A stretch of 64,000 nucleotides of DNA, from NCBI RefSeq assembly GCF_014204625.1, contig NZ_JACHLU010000006.1:186001-250000 (forward strand), given 5' to 3'. This document shows positions 1-8,800 of this stretch, piece by piece. The notes beneath the pieces are model-generated. The model did not search any database and had not been told where the DNA came from. It saw only the letters and a program-made list of their open reading frames with translations. This stretch comes from Gillisella vitis. GTDB lineage: Bacteria; Pseudomonadota; Alphaproteobacteria; Rhizobiales; Rhizobiaceae. How positions within the stretch are numbered: position 1 is the first letter of the stretch; every line of letters begins with the position of its first letter. The position numbers were made by a program, and so were the translations under genes.

Positions 1-2
1 CC

Positions 3-116
3 GTCGAACTCGTCCGCTCCGCCCGCCACCACGGCGGCGACGGCAACTGGGGCGATTTGTTGATCCCGGTGATTGTGACGCAAGGCGTGGCCACTGAGGG
101 CGCGAAAGCGGCCTGA
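3..116 (+). CDS. C-terminal end of an unidentified protein (partial)
   Basis: An open frame enters from the left edge and ends at TGA 114-116, giving 37 visible residues that finish in EGAKAA. A strong hairpin terminator follows at 142-171, which supports this being the true end of a rightward gene. The fragment is too short to assign to a family. The N-terminal part lies outside the window. Confidence 0.6.
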   Translation, partial: VELVRSARHHGGDGNWGDLLIPVIVTQGVATEGAKAA

Positions 117-141
117 GGGGAGCATGGTGTGATGTGGGAGG

Positions 142-171
142 ATAGCCCGGCTGGGAGGTCGGGCTATTTTT
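142..171 (+). terminator. Rho-independent terminator
   Basis: ATAGCCCG (142-149) pairs with CGGGCTAT (160-167), and TTTT follows. It ends the gene entering from the left edge. It also argues against the GTG at 172 as the start of the next gene. Confidence 0.8.
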
Positions 172-246
172 GTGTTGGCCGGGTTGCTTGCTTTCAACAA
201 CGGCTCCACTATGCTCGCCATCCGTGCAGCTCTCCCAGCAGGTTTT

Positions 247-879
247 ATGATGCCCCTTCTTGATGCGTCCGCGATCCACCCCATTACGCTCCCTGATGGG
301 ACCGTTTACCGCGATACAGTCCATCTCAAGAACGTCATCGATCATCCTCGCATGGAGATTGGCGACTTCAGCTACTACACCCATTCCGGCACACCGGAAG
401 AAACCGCCCAGATTCTTGCACCCTATCTCGGTCATGGTTGCCGGGAACGCCTGATCATCGGCAAATTCGCCCAGATTGCCAGGGGCTGCTATTTCATCAC
501 CAGCTCCGCCAATCACCCGATGGCGGGCTTTACCACCTATCCCTTTCGGATTTTCAAGCCCGAAACCTTTGGCTACAAAGACTTGCCTGTGAAAGACACA
601 GTGGTCGGACACGATGTCTGGATCGGCCACAATGCCGCGATCATGCCGGGTGTCACCATTGGGCATGGTGCCATTATCGGTGCCAACGCCGTGGTTGCGC
701 GGGATGTACCACCTTATGCCGTGGTGGGCGGAAATCCCGCACGTCTGATCCGTATGCGCTACCCGGATGAGGTTATTGCGGAGCTGCTAGCGCTGGCGTG
801 GTGGAACTGGCCCGTTGACAAGATTGAGGGCAATCTAGCGGCGCTTGAGATGGGTGATCTGGCTGCTCTTAGAGTTTGA
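247..879 (+). CDS. CatB/Vat-like hexapeptide-repeat O-acetyltransferase
   Basis: This is a left-handed beta-helix acyltransferase of the xenobiotic acetyltransferase (CatB/VatD) type, expected to move acetyl from acetyl-CoA to a hydroxyl of a small molecule. The sequence shows the expected N-terminal segment ([25 protein letters not shown]), the HPM segment ([10 protein letters not shown]) that carries the likely catalytic His, and hexapeptide repeats [17 protein letters not shown] and [33 protein letters not shown] 247 is preferred: AGCAGG lies just upstream and family proteins begin near here. ATG 211 is possible, while GTG 172 lies in the terminator. The last two codons and the TGA stop lie inside a repeat element (870-1020). 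The substrate is unknown; antibiotic resistance should not be assumed. Confidence 0.8.
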   Translation: MMPLLDASAIHPITLPDGTVYRDTVHLKNVIDHPRMEIGDFSYYTHSGTPEETAQILAPYLGHGCRERLIIGKFAQIARGCYFITSSANHPMAGFTTYPFRIFKPETFGYKDLPVKDTVVGHDVWIGHNAAIMPGVTIGHGAIIGANAVVARDVPPYAVVGGNPARLIRMRYPDEVIAELLALAWWNWPVDKIEGNLAALEMGDLAALRV

Positions 880-1020
880 CAGGGAAAAGTGGAACTCGCT
901 TTTCCCTGTCAAACGGAAACAAAAGTATGTAGAGTCTGTGTAGTTCAATCTCAGAGTACACGACGCATAAAAACCCTAGCGTCGTTTAATGTGGTTCAAT
1001 CTGAACCAAACAGGCTCTAG
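870..1020. repeat. RIME-like intergenic element, family A (diverged copy)
   Basis: It begins TAGAGTTTGACAGGGAAAAG, continues with a palindromic TTTTCCCTGTCAAAC arm, and ends with a degenerate GGTTCAATCTGAACC block and CTCTAG. The same blocks occur at 29460-29563, 31777-31873 and 55093-55191. The stop codon of the acetyltransferase lies in its first ten bases. The interval 880-1165 holds no gene that I can support. Confidence 0.75.
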
Positions 1021-1141
1021 AAGTACGCCGGTGCAAAAAATTGCTCACGGGCTTCAGCGCAGTCTCCATAACAGAAAGCCTGCCCCCTTCAAAGTCAGGA
1101 CTTGTCTTCGCGGCAAAAACAATCCATAGTGGTGTTACTAT

Positions 1142-1421
1142 GAAATATTCAGCCTAACAGGCTTAATGGGTTCGGGTTTAATTCCCGTTGCAAGCATTTG
1201 TGTTGGCATTCCTGCCTTATTCATTGCCCTTGGGGCACTGAAAGTCTATCTGTTTAAGACTAAGCAACAAAGAAAGGAAAACCAAATGAAAACACAGATG
1301 AAAAACAATGTAGACCAATATAAAAACCACTCCAATGACGTTATAAATCCTATAATGGAAATGACAGTGGATGTTGGCACAGAGCTTGTGTCTGGTTTGT
1401 CCCTGCTAGGCTGAATATTTC
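1142..1421. mobile_element. 280-bp cassette bounded by 20-bp inverted repeats (MITE-like)
   Basis: The left end (1142-1161) and the reverse complement of the right end (1402-1421) share GAAATATTCAGCCTA and match at 19 of 20 positions. The interior is clearly AT-richer than the neighbouring genes and contains a single small ORF whose start lies just inside the left repeat and whose stop lies inside the right one. No transposase is encoded and no clear target duplication is visible. A small non-autonomous transposable element or a mobile cassette is the simplest reading. Confidence 0.5.
1166..1414 (+). CDS. Small putative membrane protein inside the inverted-repeat cassette
   Basis: This 82-residue ORF starts at ATG 1166 with AGG five bases upstream. 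Residues 5-30 are hydrophobic (IPVASICVGIPALFIALGALKVYLF), followed by a Lys/Gln/Asn-rich stretch (KTKQQRKENQMKTQMKNN) and a hydrophobic end. The shape is one membrane helix with a charged tail. Codon use is AT-rich compared with its neighbours, consistent with the inverted-repeat unit having come from elsewhere. I recognise no family. It may be non-coding, so confidence is low. Confidence 0.35.
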   Translation: MGSGLIPVASICVGIPALFIALGALKVYLFKTKQQRKENQMKTQMKNNVDQYKNHSNDVINPIMEMTVDVGTELVSGLSLLG

Positions 1422-1505
1422 GAATTAAACCAAAACTTTGAAGAGATATAGCTTCCAATTTTATCTTGATCCATTTTAACTATACTAGTTGTCAGAGCCA
1501 GCTCG

Positions 1506-1687
1506 TCCCCCTCTGCCCTGCCGGGCATCTCCCCCACAGGTGGGGAGATCAGATGGGCGAAGCCGTTCATTTTATGGGATAGGTCGAGTTTTCCGATATG
1601 TCGGGAAAAGATGTGGAGCAAGGGGCCGACTCCGGGTCGATCTCCCCCCTTGAGGGGGAGACGTCCGGCAGGACAGAGGGGGGGTGC
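1506..1687. repeat. Large palindromic intergenic element (CCCCCTCTG...CAGAGGGGG)
   Basis: The two ends are inverted copies: the arm starting CCCCCTCTGCCCTGCC and the arm ending GGCAGGACAGAGGGGG match over about 29 bp with three differences. Inside each arm is a run of C or G flanking a short loop. Elements of this look are common between genes in Rhizobiaceae. Together with the cassette end at 1421 it fills the gap 1415-1717, where I see no gene. Confidence 0.7.
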
Positions 1688-1717
1688 CCCTAGCTCCAAG
1701 GCCAATGAGAACCGCCC

Positions 1718-2893
1718 CTACAACTTCCGCCCCACCCCAAACACCCGATCAAGCCAATCATAAGCATAATCCTGCTCAACCGCTTCAAACACATGGCCGG
1801 TAGGCCAGATTTTGGTTTGGAAATTGTCGGAAGCCTTCCATGCGGTCCAGACGGATTGCATTTTGGTAAAGGCGGTTTGCACTGAGGCCAGCGGGAACAG
1901 CGGGTCGGTTTCACCGGCAAAGAACAGGGTCGGCTTGGGGGCAGCAAGGCTGGCAACGTCGGGGTAATCGAGAAACTGCATCAAGCCGGGATGGGCCATT
2001 TGCCATGCGGAACCGCCGCGCAGCTGGTTGTTGCCGGTGACCATCAATCCCTTGGCGGTTGCCATCCAGTTGACCACAACGGTGGCTTTGATGGTATCGG
2101 TCAGCGCTGCCGCTTGCCATGCGCGTAACGCGCCCATGGAGAAGCCGATAGCGGCGACTTTCTGCGTGTTGACCTTGGAGAGCGACGCTAAAAACTCAGT
2201 CGCGCGGACATCTTCCAGTGCCATCAAGCCTGCCAGCGAGCTGCCCATATTGACGAAATTGGCAGCCAGTGCCTGCTGGGCATCATAGGTGATGGGGCCG
2301 CGATCGCCCCAGCCCAGTGCATCGGTGGCAAACACCACATAGCCACGCCGCGCCAGCTCATCGCCGGGGTAACGGCCTGAAAAATATTTCTGCGCCCAGG
2401 CTTTTGATGATTGCAGCCGGGCATCATCGCCCCATGGCTCAATCCACTTTTCCTTGCCAATATCGAATTTTGCGCCATGATCGTGGTAAAATATCGCAGC
2501 CGGAAACGGCCCCTCCCCCTTTGGCACCAGCAAAATCCCCAGAACCCGGCTGTCTGCGGTGAGGTTGAACACCAGTTTTTGCGCAATATAGCTGCCGCGA
2601 TCCTGTTCATCGATCACCACCGGGTTGAATGCCGTGTGATCCTGAGGTTGAAGGGTCAGCTCCCAAACCTTGGCGCGCCCCGCCTTTTGCCATGCGGCAA
2701 GATCTGTAACCTGTGGCGACCATGCCATCGAAAAAGTCAGCCGTTGCTTGATTGCATCCGCCATCACCGGCAGATTGTCCGGCATCACACCCTGCTTTTG
2801 ATAGTCTTTTTCTCCACCCATAGCCGTTCCCGCAAGACCCAGGCAGGCCCCCAGCCAAAAGCCAAGGTGCACCAGCCGTTTCGCTCTATCCAT
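1718..2893 (-). CDS. Secreted alpha/beta hydrolase (dienelactone hydrolase / acetyl-xylan-esterase-like)
   Basis: This 391-residue protein has an N-terminal signal peptide (basic start, then LVHLGFWLGACLGLAGTAMG), so it is probably periplasmic. The alpha/beta-hydrolase core shows the nucleophile elbow GFSMGA (Ser), an acid in GETDP and a catalytic His in TGHVF, plus YHDHGAKFDIGKE in the oxyanion region. The layout resembles the Abhydrolase_7 / acetyl-xylan esterase group, pointing to an ester substrate, possibly an acylated sugar. It stands alone: the gene to its right (the chemoreceptor) is on the same strand but separated by a terminator and a repeat. The exact substrate cannot be read from the sequence. 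Confidence 0.75.
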   Translation of the reverse strand: MDRAKRLVHLGFWLGACLGLAGTAMGGEKDYQKQGVMPDNLPVMADAIKQRLTFSMAWSPQVTDLAAWQKAGRAKVWELTLQPQDHTAFNPVVIDEQDRGSYIAQKLVFNLTADSRVLGILLVPKGEGPFPAAIFYHDHGAKFDIGKEKWIEPWGDDARLQSSKAWAQKYFSGRYPGDELARRGYVVFATDALGWGDRGPITYDAQQALAANFVNMGSSLAGLMALEDVRATEFLASLSKVNTQKVAAIGFSMGALRAWQAAALTDTIKATVVVNWMATAKGLMVTGNNQLRGGSAWQMAHPGLMQFLDYPDVASLAAPKPTLFFAGETDPLFPLASVQTAFTKMQSVWTAWKASDNFQTKIWPTGHVFEAVEQDYAYDWLDRVFGVGRKL

Positions 2894-3058
2894 ATTGTCC
2901 TCCCCGACAATTCTGACACTCCATGAAAGACTATCAGGCGTTGCAGCAAAAAGGGAAGCGTAACCTTTTGGATGAAGTCACTTTAGAGTATCCGTTTTGA
3001 TCAAGCAGGTTTTTGTGTCCATATTTGTTTTTTTCGTAGCAGAGCGTTTGCCAGCACG

Positions 3059-3156
3059 ATCGGACCGAAAAGTGGCCCCGATTTTCGGAAAAATCCGATG
3101 CAAAAACAAAAAGCTATAGCATCGTGCCGATTCCGGTTTATGGCACGATGCTGTAG
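3059..3156. repeat. RIME-like intergenic element, family C
   Basis: It begins ATCGGACCGAAAAGTGG, carries TTTTCGG and AAATCCGAT arms, then GCATCGTGCCGATTC and GGCACGATGCTGTAG, which form a second hairpin. A second copy with the same block order lies at 54995-55092. It sits in the gap 2894-3215 with a terminator; no gene is seen there. Confidence 0.75.
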
Positions 3157-3162
3157 CACCCA

Positions 3163-3193
3163 ATAAAAAACACCCGACTTTGGGCCGGGTGTT
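3163..3193 (-). terminator. Rho-independent terminator of the chemoreceptor gene
   Basis: Read on the minus strand, AACACCCG (plus 3186-3193) pairs with CGGGTGTT (plus 3169-3176) and is followed by a T run (plus A run 3164-3170). It lies 23 bases after the stop of the methyl-accepting protein. Confidence 0.85.
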
Positions 3194-3215
3194 GATGCAT
3201 TTCAAGATGATGGAA

Positions 3216-5750
3216 TTAAGCCACCCACTCCCGGCGTATGACCTGCTGCGGCACGCCGCCATCGATGCGGAACTGTTGCAGCAGGCTGACAAGCTGGTCG
3301 GCTTCATCCGCCAGCTGGCGGCTGGCGGCAGAGGTTTCTTCCACCATGGCAGCGTTTTGCTGGGTCAGACTGTCCATCTGGCCCACGGCACCGTTGACTT
3401 CGCCAAGGGCTGCCGATTGATCACGGCTGGCGCTGGCAATGCCCTCCACATGGGCGCTGATGGTGGCAATCTGCTCGCTGATCACCGTCAGCGCTGCCCC
3501 GGTTTCCTGCACCAGTCTGGAACCGGCGTTGACCTCTTCCGTTGAGGTGTTGATCAGGGTCTTGATGTCCTTGGCGGCGCGGCCAGAGCGTTGTGCAAGT
3601 TCGCGCACTTCCTGAGCCACCACGGCAAAACCCTTGCCTGCCTCACCTGCGCGCGCCGCCTCAACACCGGCGTTGAGTGCCAAAAGGTTGGTCTGGAAGG
3701 CAATTTCCTCAATCACACTGATGATCTGCTCGATCTTTTTCGAGGCATCTTCAATGCGGCCCATGGCAGACACGGCATTGCCAACCACAACGGCCGATTT
3801 CTCGGCATTGCTGCGGGTTTCACCAACGATATGGTTGACCTCACGCGCCTTGTCGGCCGCCTGACGCACGTTGGAGGTCACTTCATTGACAGCGGCAGCG
3901 GTTTCTTCCAGCGAAGCGGCCTGCGTTTCCGTGCGACGCGACAGGTCATCGGTGGAATGTGCCATTTGCTGCACATTGCCCTGAATGGCGGTGACATTGC
4001 CCTGAATGAGCGAAATCGTTTCCTTCAGGCGGGTCAACGAGCGGTTAAAGTCAGAGCGCAACTGATCCATGCGGCCTGCAAATGGGCGATCCAGCGTATG
4101 GGAAACATCGCCATTGGCCAGACGCTCCAGTCCAGCGGCCAGTTCTGCCACCGCAAACTGCACCTCCTGTTCGGCCTGCTGTTTTTCAGCATCATTGCGG
4201 GCACGATCTGCCTCGATTTGCGCACGCACCTCTTCACCTTCCGCTTCAGCGCGAACTTTGGCAATGGCATTGTCTTTGAACACGCCCAGCGCACGGGCCA
4301 TGTCGCCAATTTCATCCGGGCGGTTGCCGCCTTCAACGGCCACCTTGAGATCACCAGAGGCCAACTGGCGCATGGCATTGGTAATGCGGGTCAGCGGCCC
4401 CTTGAAGGTCGTGATCAGGCCAAAAGCAGCGATGACCGCAACAAGAAGACCAATCAGAATGGCGGCAAACGAAAAGCGATCAGCGGCTTGACGGTCAAAC
4501 TCGGCAACCGCCTGCTGCGCACTCGCAAATTCCGTCAACTGATTCCAGATTGAGCTGATGTCCGCAGAGGCAAGCTGAAAGGCATCTGCACGGGTTTTGG
4601 CCATATCGGTCAGTTTCTTGGCGTTTTCACCCATTGCCTGCGTCAGCGGCACCATTGCCGTCAACTGTGCCTTGAGCTCATCGGGCACAGCCGCACCCTT
4701 GGCACTCGCCTGGGCGCGGCGCGCCAGACCACCAAGGGCGGCCTGAAGCTTTTGCATATTTTCGCCCGTTGGTGCCGCCAGAAAACGAGCGCTTCTCAGC
4801 TCGACCCCATCAATAATCTCAACCATCTGGCGTGTGGAGTTCAACAATGCTGTTGCTTCAGCAATGGGCTGGTTGAGCGACACAAACAACTTGGAGGCTT
4901 CACGCGCCTTGATAATCGTCGCACCCTGCAAGCGAACAGACACTGGCCGCAGCAGATTGATGGTCTGCTCAATGGAGGTCATCGTTGCATCGGAAGCATC
5001 GCCCTGGGCTGCCAGATCGCTCAATTGCTTGATGTTATCGGTCAGCATCTCGCCGATATTCTTGCGGCTATACGGCAAATCGGCAACGATATAGGCACCA
5101 ACAACTTTCAGCTCGTTAAGCTGCCCCTTGATAATTGCCATTTTATCCTGCGGCGTCTGCCCCGCATTGAAATCTGCCACCATCTTGGAGATGAAGTCAG
5201 CACCCGTGATCAGCTCCTCCGACTGGAACAGCATGGTCTTGGCCTTGCTCTCATCACCAGCCAGAGCATCGCGCAGCTTGGTCACATAGGCCAGCAAGTC
5301 GGTTTTGCGGGTCGAGAGCTGCTCTGCCTGCCCTTCAAGCGTGCTACGCAGTGTGTCTTCATCATGGCTTAACTGCCACAATTGATTGACACGGCTGGCG
5401 ATTGCTTCGGTGCCAGCAATGGCACCCTCAATTTGTCTGCGTCCGTTGTCATCGGTCACATCATCACGGGTCGCCTTCAATTCGCTCAACTGCGCACTGA
5501 TTTTTGCGTCCAGTGCCGATTTGTTTTCTTCCGTCGTCTGCTGAAGAAAATCGGTCATAGCCGCATAGACGCTTTTGAAACCACCCAAGGTCTCAACCAC
5601 ACCATTGGACAATTGCATCTGATCTTGCAAAAGCCGCGAGGCATAAAAGCCCGCAAGCCCCACCGTGCTAATACTCAAGACAAAAGGCACAATGAACACG
5701 AGCACTTTTGTCTGAATTTTCCAACGTGAAAGAAGACGATCAAAGAACAT
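3216..5750 (-). CDS. Methyl-accepting chemotaxis protein
   Basis: This 844-residue transmembrane receptor is expected to control CheA kinase activity in response to a periplasmic ligand. Residues about 15-38 form TM1 ([20 protein letters not shown]). A long, mostly helical periplasmic domain of about 380 residues follows, then TM2 near 427-447 ([19 protein letters not shown]), a HAMP linker ([18 protein letters not shown]) and a kinase-control hairpin whose tip reads [41 protein letters not shown]. The long helical sensor suggests an HBM-type bundle. The C-terminus ends REWVA and lacks the usual aromatic CheR/CheB tethering pentapeptide. It is monocistronic with its own terminator. The ligand is unknown. 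No che gene is in this window. Confidence 0.93.
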   Translation of the reverse strand: MFFDRLLSRWKIQTKVLVFIVPFVLSISTVGLAGFYASRLLQDQMQLSNGVVETLGGFKSVYAAMTDFLQQTTEENKSALDAKISAQLSELKATRDDVTDDNGRRQIEGAIAGTEAIASRVNQLWQLSHDEDTLRSTLEGQAEQLSTRKTDLLAYVTKLRDALAGDESKAKTMLFQSEELITGADFISKMVADFNAGQTPQDKMAIIKGQLNELKVVGAYIVADLPYSRKNIGEMLTDNIKQLSDLAAQGDASDATMTSIEQTINLLRPVSVRLQGATIIKAREASKLFVSLNQPIAEATALLNSTRQMVEIIDGVELRSARFLAAPTGENMQKLQAALGGLARRAQASAKGAAVPDELKAQLTAMVPLTQAMGENAKKLTDMAKTRADAFQLASADISSIWNQLTEFASAQQAVAEFDRQAADRFSFAAILIGLLVAVIAAFGLITTFKGPLTRITNAMRQLASGDLKVAVEGGNRPDEIGDMARALGVFKDNAIAKVRAEAEGEEVRAQIEADRARNDAEKQQAEQEVQFAVAELAAGLERLANGDVSHTLDRPFAGRMDQLRSDFNRSLTRLKETISLIQGNVTAIQGNVQQMAHSTDDLSRRTETQAASLEETAAAVNEVTSNVRQAADKAREVNHIVGETRSNAEKSAVVVGNAVSAMGRIEDASKKIEQIISVIEEIAFQTNLLALNAGVEAARAGEAGKGFAVVAQEVRELAQRSGRAAKDIKTLINTSTEEVNAGSRLVQETGAALTVISEQIATISAHVEGIASASRDQSAALGEVNGAVGQMDSLTQQNAAMVEETSAASRQLADEADQLVSLLQQFRIDGGVPQQVIRREWVA

Positions 5751-5912
5751 AACAGCACCCCAAACTTATTGGGCGAAACATATATTTCTGAAATATAATG
5801 GATATTCCGCCTCCAATTTGTCGCATGTGCACCTAAAAAAAGTCTAAAGACTCTCCATAAATTTATAGGGATGCGGGTCTGAGGCGTCTCGTATCAGGAA
5901 AAACCTGTGGAC

Positions 5913-6884
5913 TTATTCAGCTTTGTGACCGTGAAAAACATCAGAATGCGCCTTGATGAGATGCGCCAGCCGCTTGGCAAGGTTGCGGATTTCCGCCCGG
6001 TGGCGATCATCGCTGTTGGTGACCAGCCATTGGCGATGACGCAGTGCAACAATCTCATCGCCAGCCCGCTGTAATTGCGGATCATGGTCGCCAACAAAAC
6101 ACGGCAAAACCACCCGCCCCACACCTGCAACTGCGAGATCCTTGAGCGAGCGGGGCCGATTGACCATCACAGCAATCTGATCGGCGTGGTGCTCATGGGG
6201 CCAGCGGAGATAAGCGGATATGGCATGGTGCGGCAACACGGCAATCCATGGTAAACACTGCCAGTCACTGACATTGCGATGGCAATAGGCCGCATAGGCT
6301 ACCTCACCCAGCAGCACCTTTGCCAGATTTGGCTCCTGCGGCTCCACGGCCCGAATGCCAATATCAGTTTCTCGATGGGCAAGTGCTGCCCGTTCTTCGG
6401 TCACGAACATTTCAATGCGCACATGATCCTGATCGTGTCGCAACCGGGAGAAGTTTTCCGCCATAAACTAAAGCCTGTCGTAGTGAATAGGATTCACTAC
6501 GACAGACTTTAGCTCTTTCTTTTTCGCATGGACGTTATCGTTTTATTGAGGACAATAAAACGCGACATGCTTTAGGCAATCCACGTGCCCAGGGTCATCC
6601 GCACCAAAGCGGGCGCACTTGCGCGTTGACGCCAGACGTCCAGTCCCCGCTGGGCGGCCTCAAACGATTTCAAATGGTCAAGAAGGGCGTGGCCATCAAT
6701 TGTCAGTGCGTAACCGCTCTGGCTGCGATCGAACAGAATACGGCCAAGTTGCTGCTCCAGCGCCACCATGCGCCGCCCCAGGGTCGCGGGGCTGAACCCC
6801 GTGGATGCCTGCGCACCGCTGAGGCCGCCAGCCTGCGCAACGGCGATGAAAAGCATAGCGCAATTTCAGTTGTATATCCATCAT
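5913..6884 (-). pseudogene. LysR-family regulator, broken by a repeat element and a frameshift
   Basis: Two minus-strand frames together make one LysR protein. The first (ending 6572) has the winged-helix part (LFIAVAQAGGLSGAQ, SPATLGRRMVALEQQLG, LFDRSQSGYALTIDGHALLDH) and stops after GTWIA. The second (5913-6464) resumes with MAENFSRLRHDQDHVRIEMF and continues through the effector domain. A palindromic element (family B, 6468-6574) lies exactly between them. Removing 107 bases would rejoin the frames as GTWIA-F-MAENF, about 288 codons in all. A further one-base shift near codon 10 separates MMDIQLKLRY from LFIAVAQAGG, so even the 5' end is damaged. The protein is very likely inactive. Confidence 0.85.
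6468..6574. mobile_element. RIME-like element, family B, inserted in lysR
   Basis: It starts CTAAAGCCTGTCGTAGTGAA, folds on CGTAGTGAATAGGATTCACTACG, has a second palindrome TTTTATTGAGGACAATAAAA, and ends GACATGCTTTAG. A near-identical 108-bp copy is at 30502-30609. Its two ends are short inverted repeats (CTAAAGC and GCTTTAG). It separates two halves of a coding sequence, which shows that it can insert. Confidence 0.8.
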
Positions 6885-7089
6885 CAGCGAAAAACTATCA
6901 TCACCTCAATGCTGGAGGTTGTTATGATGGATTTTATCGGATTGCTGGCGGCTCAGCAAACGTTCAAGCGCTACCAGCGCACACAGACTGAGGATGCGTT
7001 TTACCAGTTTTATGCTCAACCTTGTTTCCCGAACGCAAGGCGTGTCATCGCTTTGCTCAGCATATATTCTGGATTTTGGCTCTGTAACC

Positions 7090-7236
7090 TCAGCCCAAAA
7101 AGCCACCGAGCATAAGCCCATAGGCCAGCAAACTGGCCGCAAGCCCAACAGCTGCGGTGCGCACAATGATTTTGTTGTGATCTTCACGCGCCTTGGTGAT
7201 AGCGATGGCGCGGGCCTTCCGGACGGGTCTGTTCAT
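7090..7236 (-). CDS. Small single-pass membrane protein (48 aa)
   Basis: The ATG at 7236 has GGAAAG at a good distance upstream. The product is short: a basic N-terminal half (MNRPVRKARAIAITKARED) followed by one hydrophobic segment (TAAVGLAASLLAYGLMLGGFLG) running to the end, so it should be tail-anchored with its N-terminus in the cytoplasm. It stands alone between the broken lysR and the flavoprotein gene. I do not recognise the family; the ribosome site and clean topology favour a real gene. Confidence 0.5.
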   Translation of the reverse strand: MNRPVRKARAIAITKAREDHNKIIVRTAAVGLAASLLAYGLMLGGFLG

Positions 7237-7467
7237 TGGCAGCACTTTCCAAAAGTTAACCCAGATGATGGGTCGGGAATCAATCCCGTTTATCGATCTT
7301 AACCGCAAAAGCTCTCCTGTAAAAGGAAAAGACAATTGTGTGACATCACGATGAGCCAGCTATATTAACAAGTCTTGAAAGAAATGGACCTTGGCCCGGC
7401 ATCCCTGCCCCTCATGGGAAGAGAGCCGATTCATGGTTGATAAATTGCGAAGAATGCTGCCAGTCCT

Positions 7468-7508
7468 ATGCTGCAAGCCCCATGCCGCAAGCCCTATGCT
7501 GCAAGCCC
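7468..7508. repeat. Three tandem 13-14-bp repeats at a gene end
   Basis: ATGCTGCAAGCCC (7468-7480), ATGCCGCAAGCCC (7482-7494) and ATGCTGCAAGCCC (7496-7508) recur at a 14-bp period. The last unit is the final codons and stop of the flavoprotein gene on the minus strand, so the gene end looks to have been copied twice beyond its stop. The units may come from slippage. Confidence 0.7.
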
Positions 7509-8675
7509 TGCCGCATGACCCGATGCCCATGCCCACTGGAAATTATAGCCGCCCAGCCAGCCGGTGACATCCACGGCCTCACCAACAAAATAAAGGCCCG
7601 GCACCGCCTTGGCCTGCATGGTTCTGGAGTCAAGCCCGTGGGTATCAACGCCGCCCAGTGTCACCTCTGCGGTGCGATAGCCTTCTGATCCGGCAGGCTT
7701 CAGCACCCATTGCCGCAAACCATCCACAAAGCCCATTAACACCTTGTCAGACAGGTCCGCCAGCGGCTTGTCAATCGCGGCACGCTCGACACAATATTGC
7801 GCCAGGCGCTTGGGCAGATGCTGGGCCAACACGGTTTGCAATGCCTGACGGCCGTTGTCGCGTTTTGCCGCCTTAAGGATGCTGAGGAAATCTTTTTCAG
7901 GCTCGAGCGCAATGGTAATGCTGTCCCCCTCGCGCCAATAGGAGGAAATCTGCAAGATCGATGGCCCGCTCAAGCCCCGATGGGTCAACAGCAATGCCTC
8001 CCGAAACGCGGTTTTGCCATGACTGACGTTGGCATCCACCGCCACACCGGCAAGCGGCGAAAGCTCGCTCAGCAATCCCGGCTCCAGCGTCAAGGGCACC
8101 AGTGCCGGGCGGGTTTCCACCAGTGACAGGCCAAATTGCTCGGCCATCTTATAGGCAAAGCCCGTTGCCCCCATTTTCGGGATGGATTTGCCGCCCGTTG
8201 CGATGATCAGGGACGGGCACGAGACCGGCCCTTGCGCGGTTTCGATCTGGAAGCCATCGGCCGTTTTGCCAACAGCGGCAATCTCGGTCTGCAATTGCAG
8301 TTTGACGTGCGCTGCCCGCATCTCTTCCAGCAACATGCGGATGATGTCTTTGGCACTGTTATCGCAAAACAATTGTCCGAGGGTCTTTTCGTGCCACGGA
8401 ATCTGATGCGCCTCGACCATTCCCAGAAAATCCTGCGGGGTAAAGCGCGCCAAAGCCGATTTGGCAAAATGCGGATTGGATGAAAGATAGTTTTTCGGCC
8501 CGGCATGGATATTGGTGAAATTGCAGCGGCCGCCGCCGGAAATGCGAATCTTTTCGCCCGGAGCCTTGGCGTGATCGAGCAGCAACACCCGCCGCCCGCG
8601 CTGACCCGCCCGGATTGCCGCCATCATGCCGGCGGCACCGGCACCAATAATCACCACGTCTGCTGTTCTGGTCAA
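7494..8675 (-). CDS. NAD(P)/FAD-dependent oxidoreductase, BaiN/HI0933 family
   Basis: This flavoprotein of about 393 residues has an N-terminal Rossmann FAD motif (VVIIGAGAAGMMAAIRAGQRG), the family signature GEKIRISGGGRCNFTN, an ATGGKSIPKMGATGFAYKMAEQFG segment and a C-terminal FAD loop (LYFVGEAVDVTGWLGGYNFQWAWASG). Members are conserved, mostly uncharacterised cytosolic oxidoreductases, and the substrate here is unknown. The TTG at 8675 is preferred as start because AAGGAG lies six bases before it and the FAD motif follows at once; a GTG at 8696 is the alternative. The gene is divergent from the glutamine-synthetase-like gene, sharing about 125 bp of upstream DNA. Confidence 0.85.
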   Translation of the reverse strand: MTRTADVVIIGAGAAGMMAAIRAGQRGRRVLLLDHAKAPGEKIRISGGGRCNFTNIHAGPKNYLSSNPHFAKSALARFTPQDFLGMVEAHQIPWHEKTLGQLFCDNSAKDIIRMLLEEMRAAHVKLQLQTEIAAVGKTADGFQIETAQGPVSCPSLIIATGGKSIPKMGATGFAYKMAEQFGLSLVETRPALVPLTLEPGLLSELSPLAGVAVDANVSHGKTAFREALLLTHRGLSGPSILQISSYWREGDSITIALEPEKDFLSILKAAKRDNGRQALQTVLAQHLPKRLAQYCVERAAIDKPLADLSDKVLMGFVDGLRQWVLKPAGSEGYRTAEVTLGGVDTHGLDSRTMQAKAVPGLYFVGEAVDVTGWLGGYNFQWAWASGHAAGLAA

Positions 8676-8800
8676 AGCCTGCTCCTTGCGTTGCACCCTC
8701 TCTTTTCTATCTGCAATACGCTGTCAATCGTGCTTTGCCCCTCGCCAATTGCTTTTGGCACGATATGATAGACAGAGTATCAACGAAAACCCGGTGAGAC

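Noticed and set aside
172..246. GTG at 172 as the start of the acetyltransferase
   Set aside because: It overlaps the terminator of the previous gene and adds residues not typical of the family.
1246..1458. Minus-strand ORF in the inverted-repeat cassette (Phe/Leu-rich)
   Set aside because: It extends out of the cassette past the repeat, whereas the plus-strand ORF fits exactly within it; hydrophobicity is from antisense Lys/Glu codons.
6924..7115. Plus-strand ORF with GGAGG before ATG, divergent from lysR (starts MMDFIGLLAAQQTFKRYQ)
   Set aside because: The ribosome site is good, but the protein has no recognisable pattern, its end overlaps the small membrane-protein gene on the other strand, and the locus is decaying. 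It may be the remnant of the lysR target gene.
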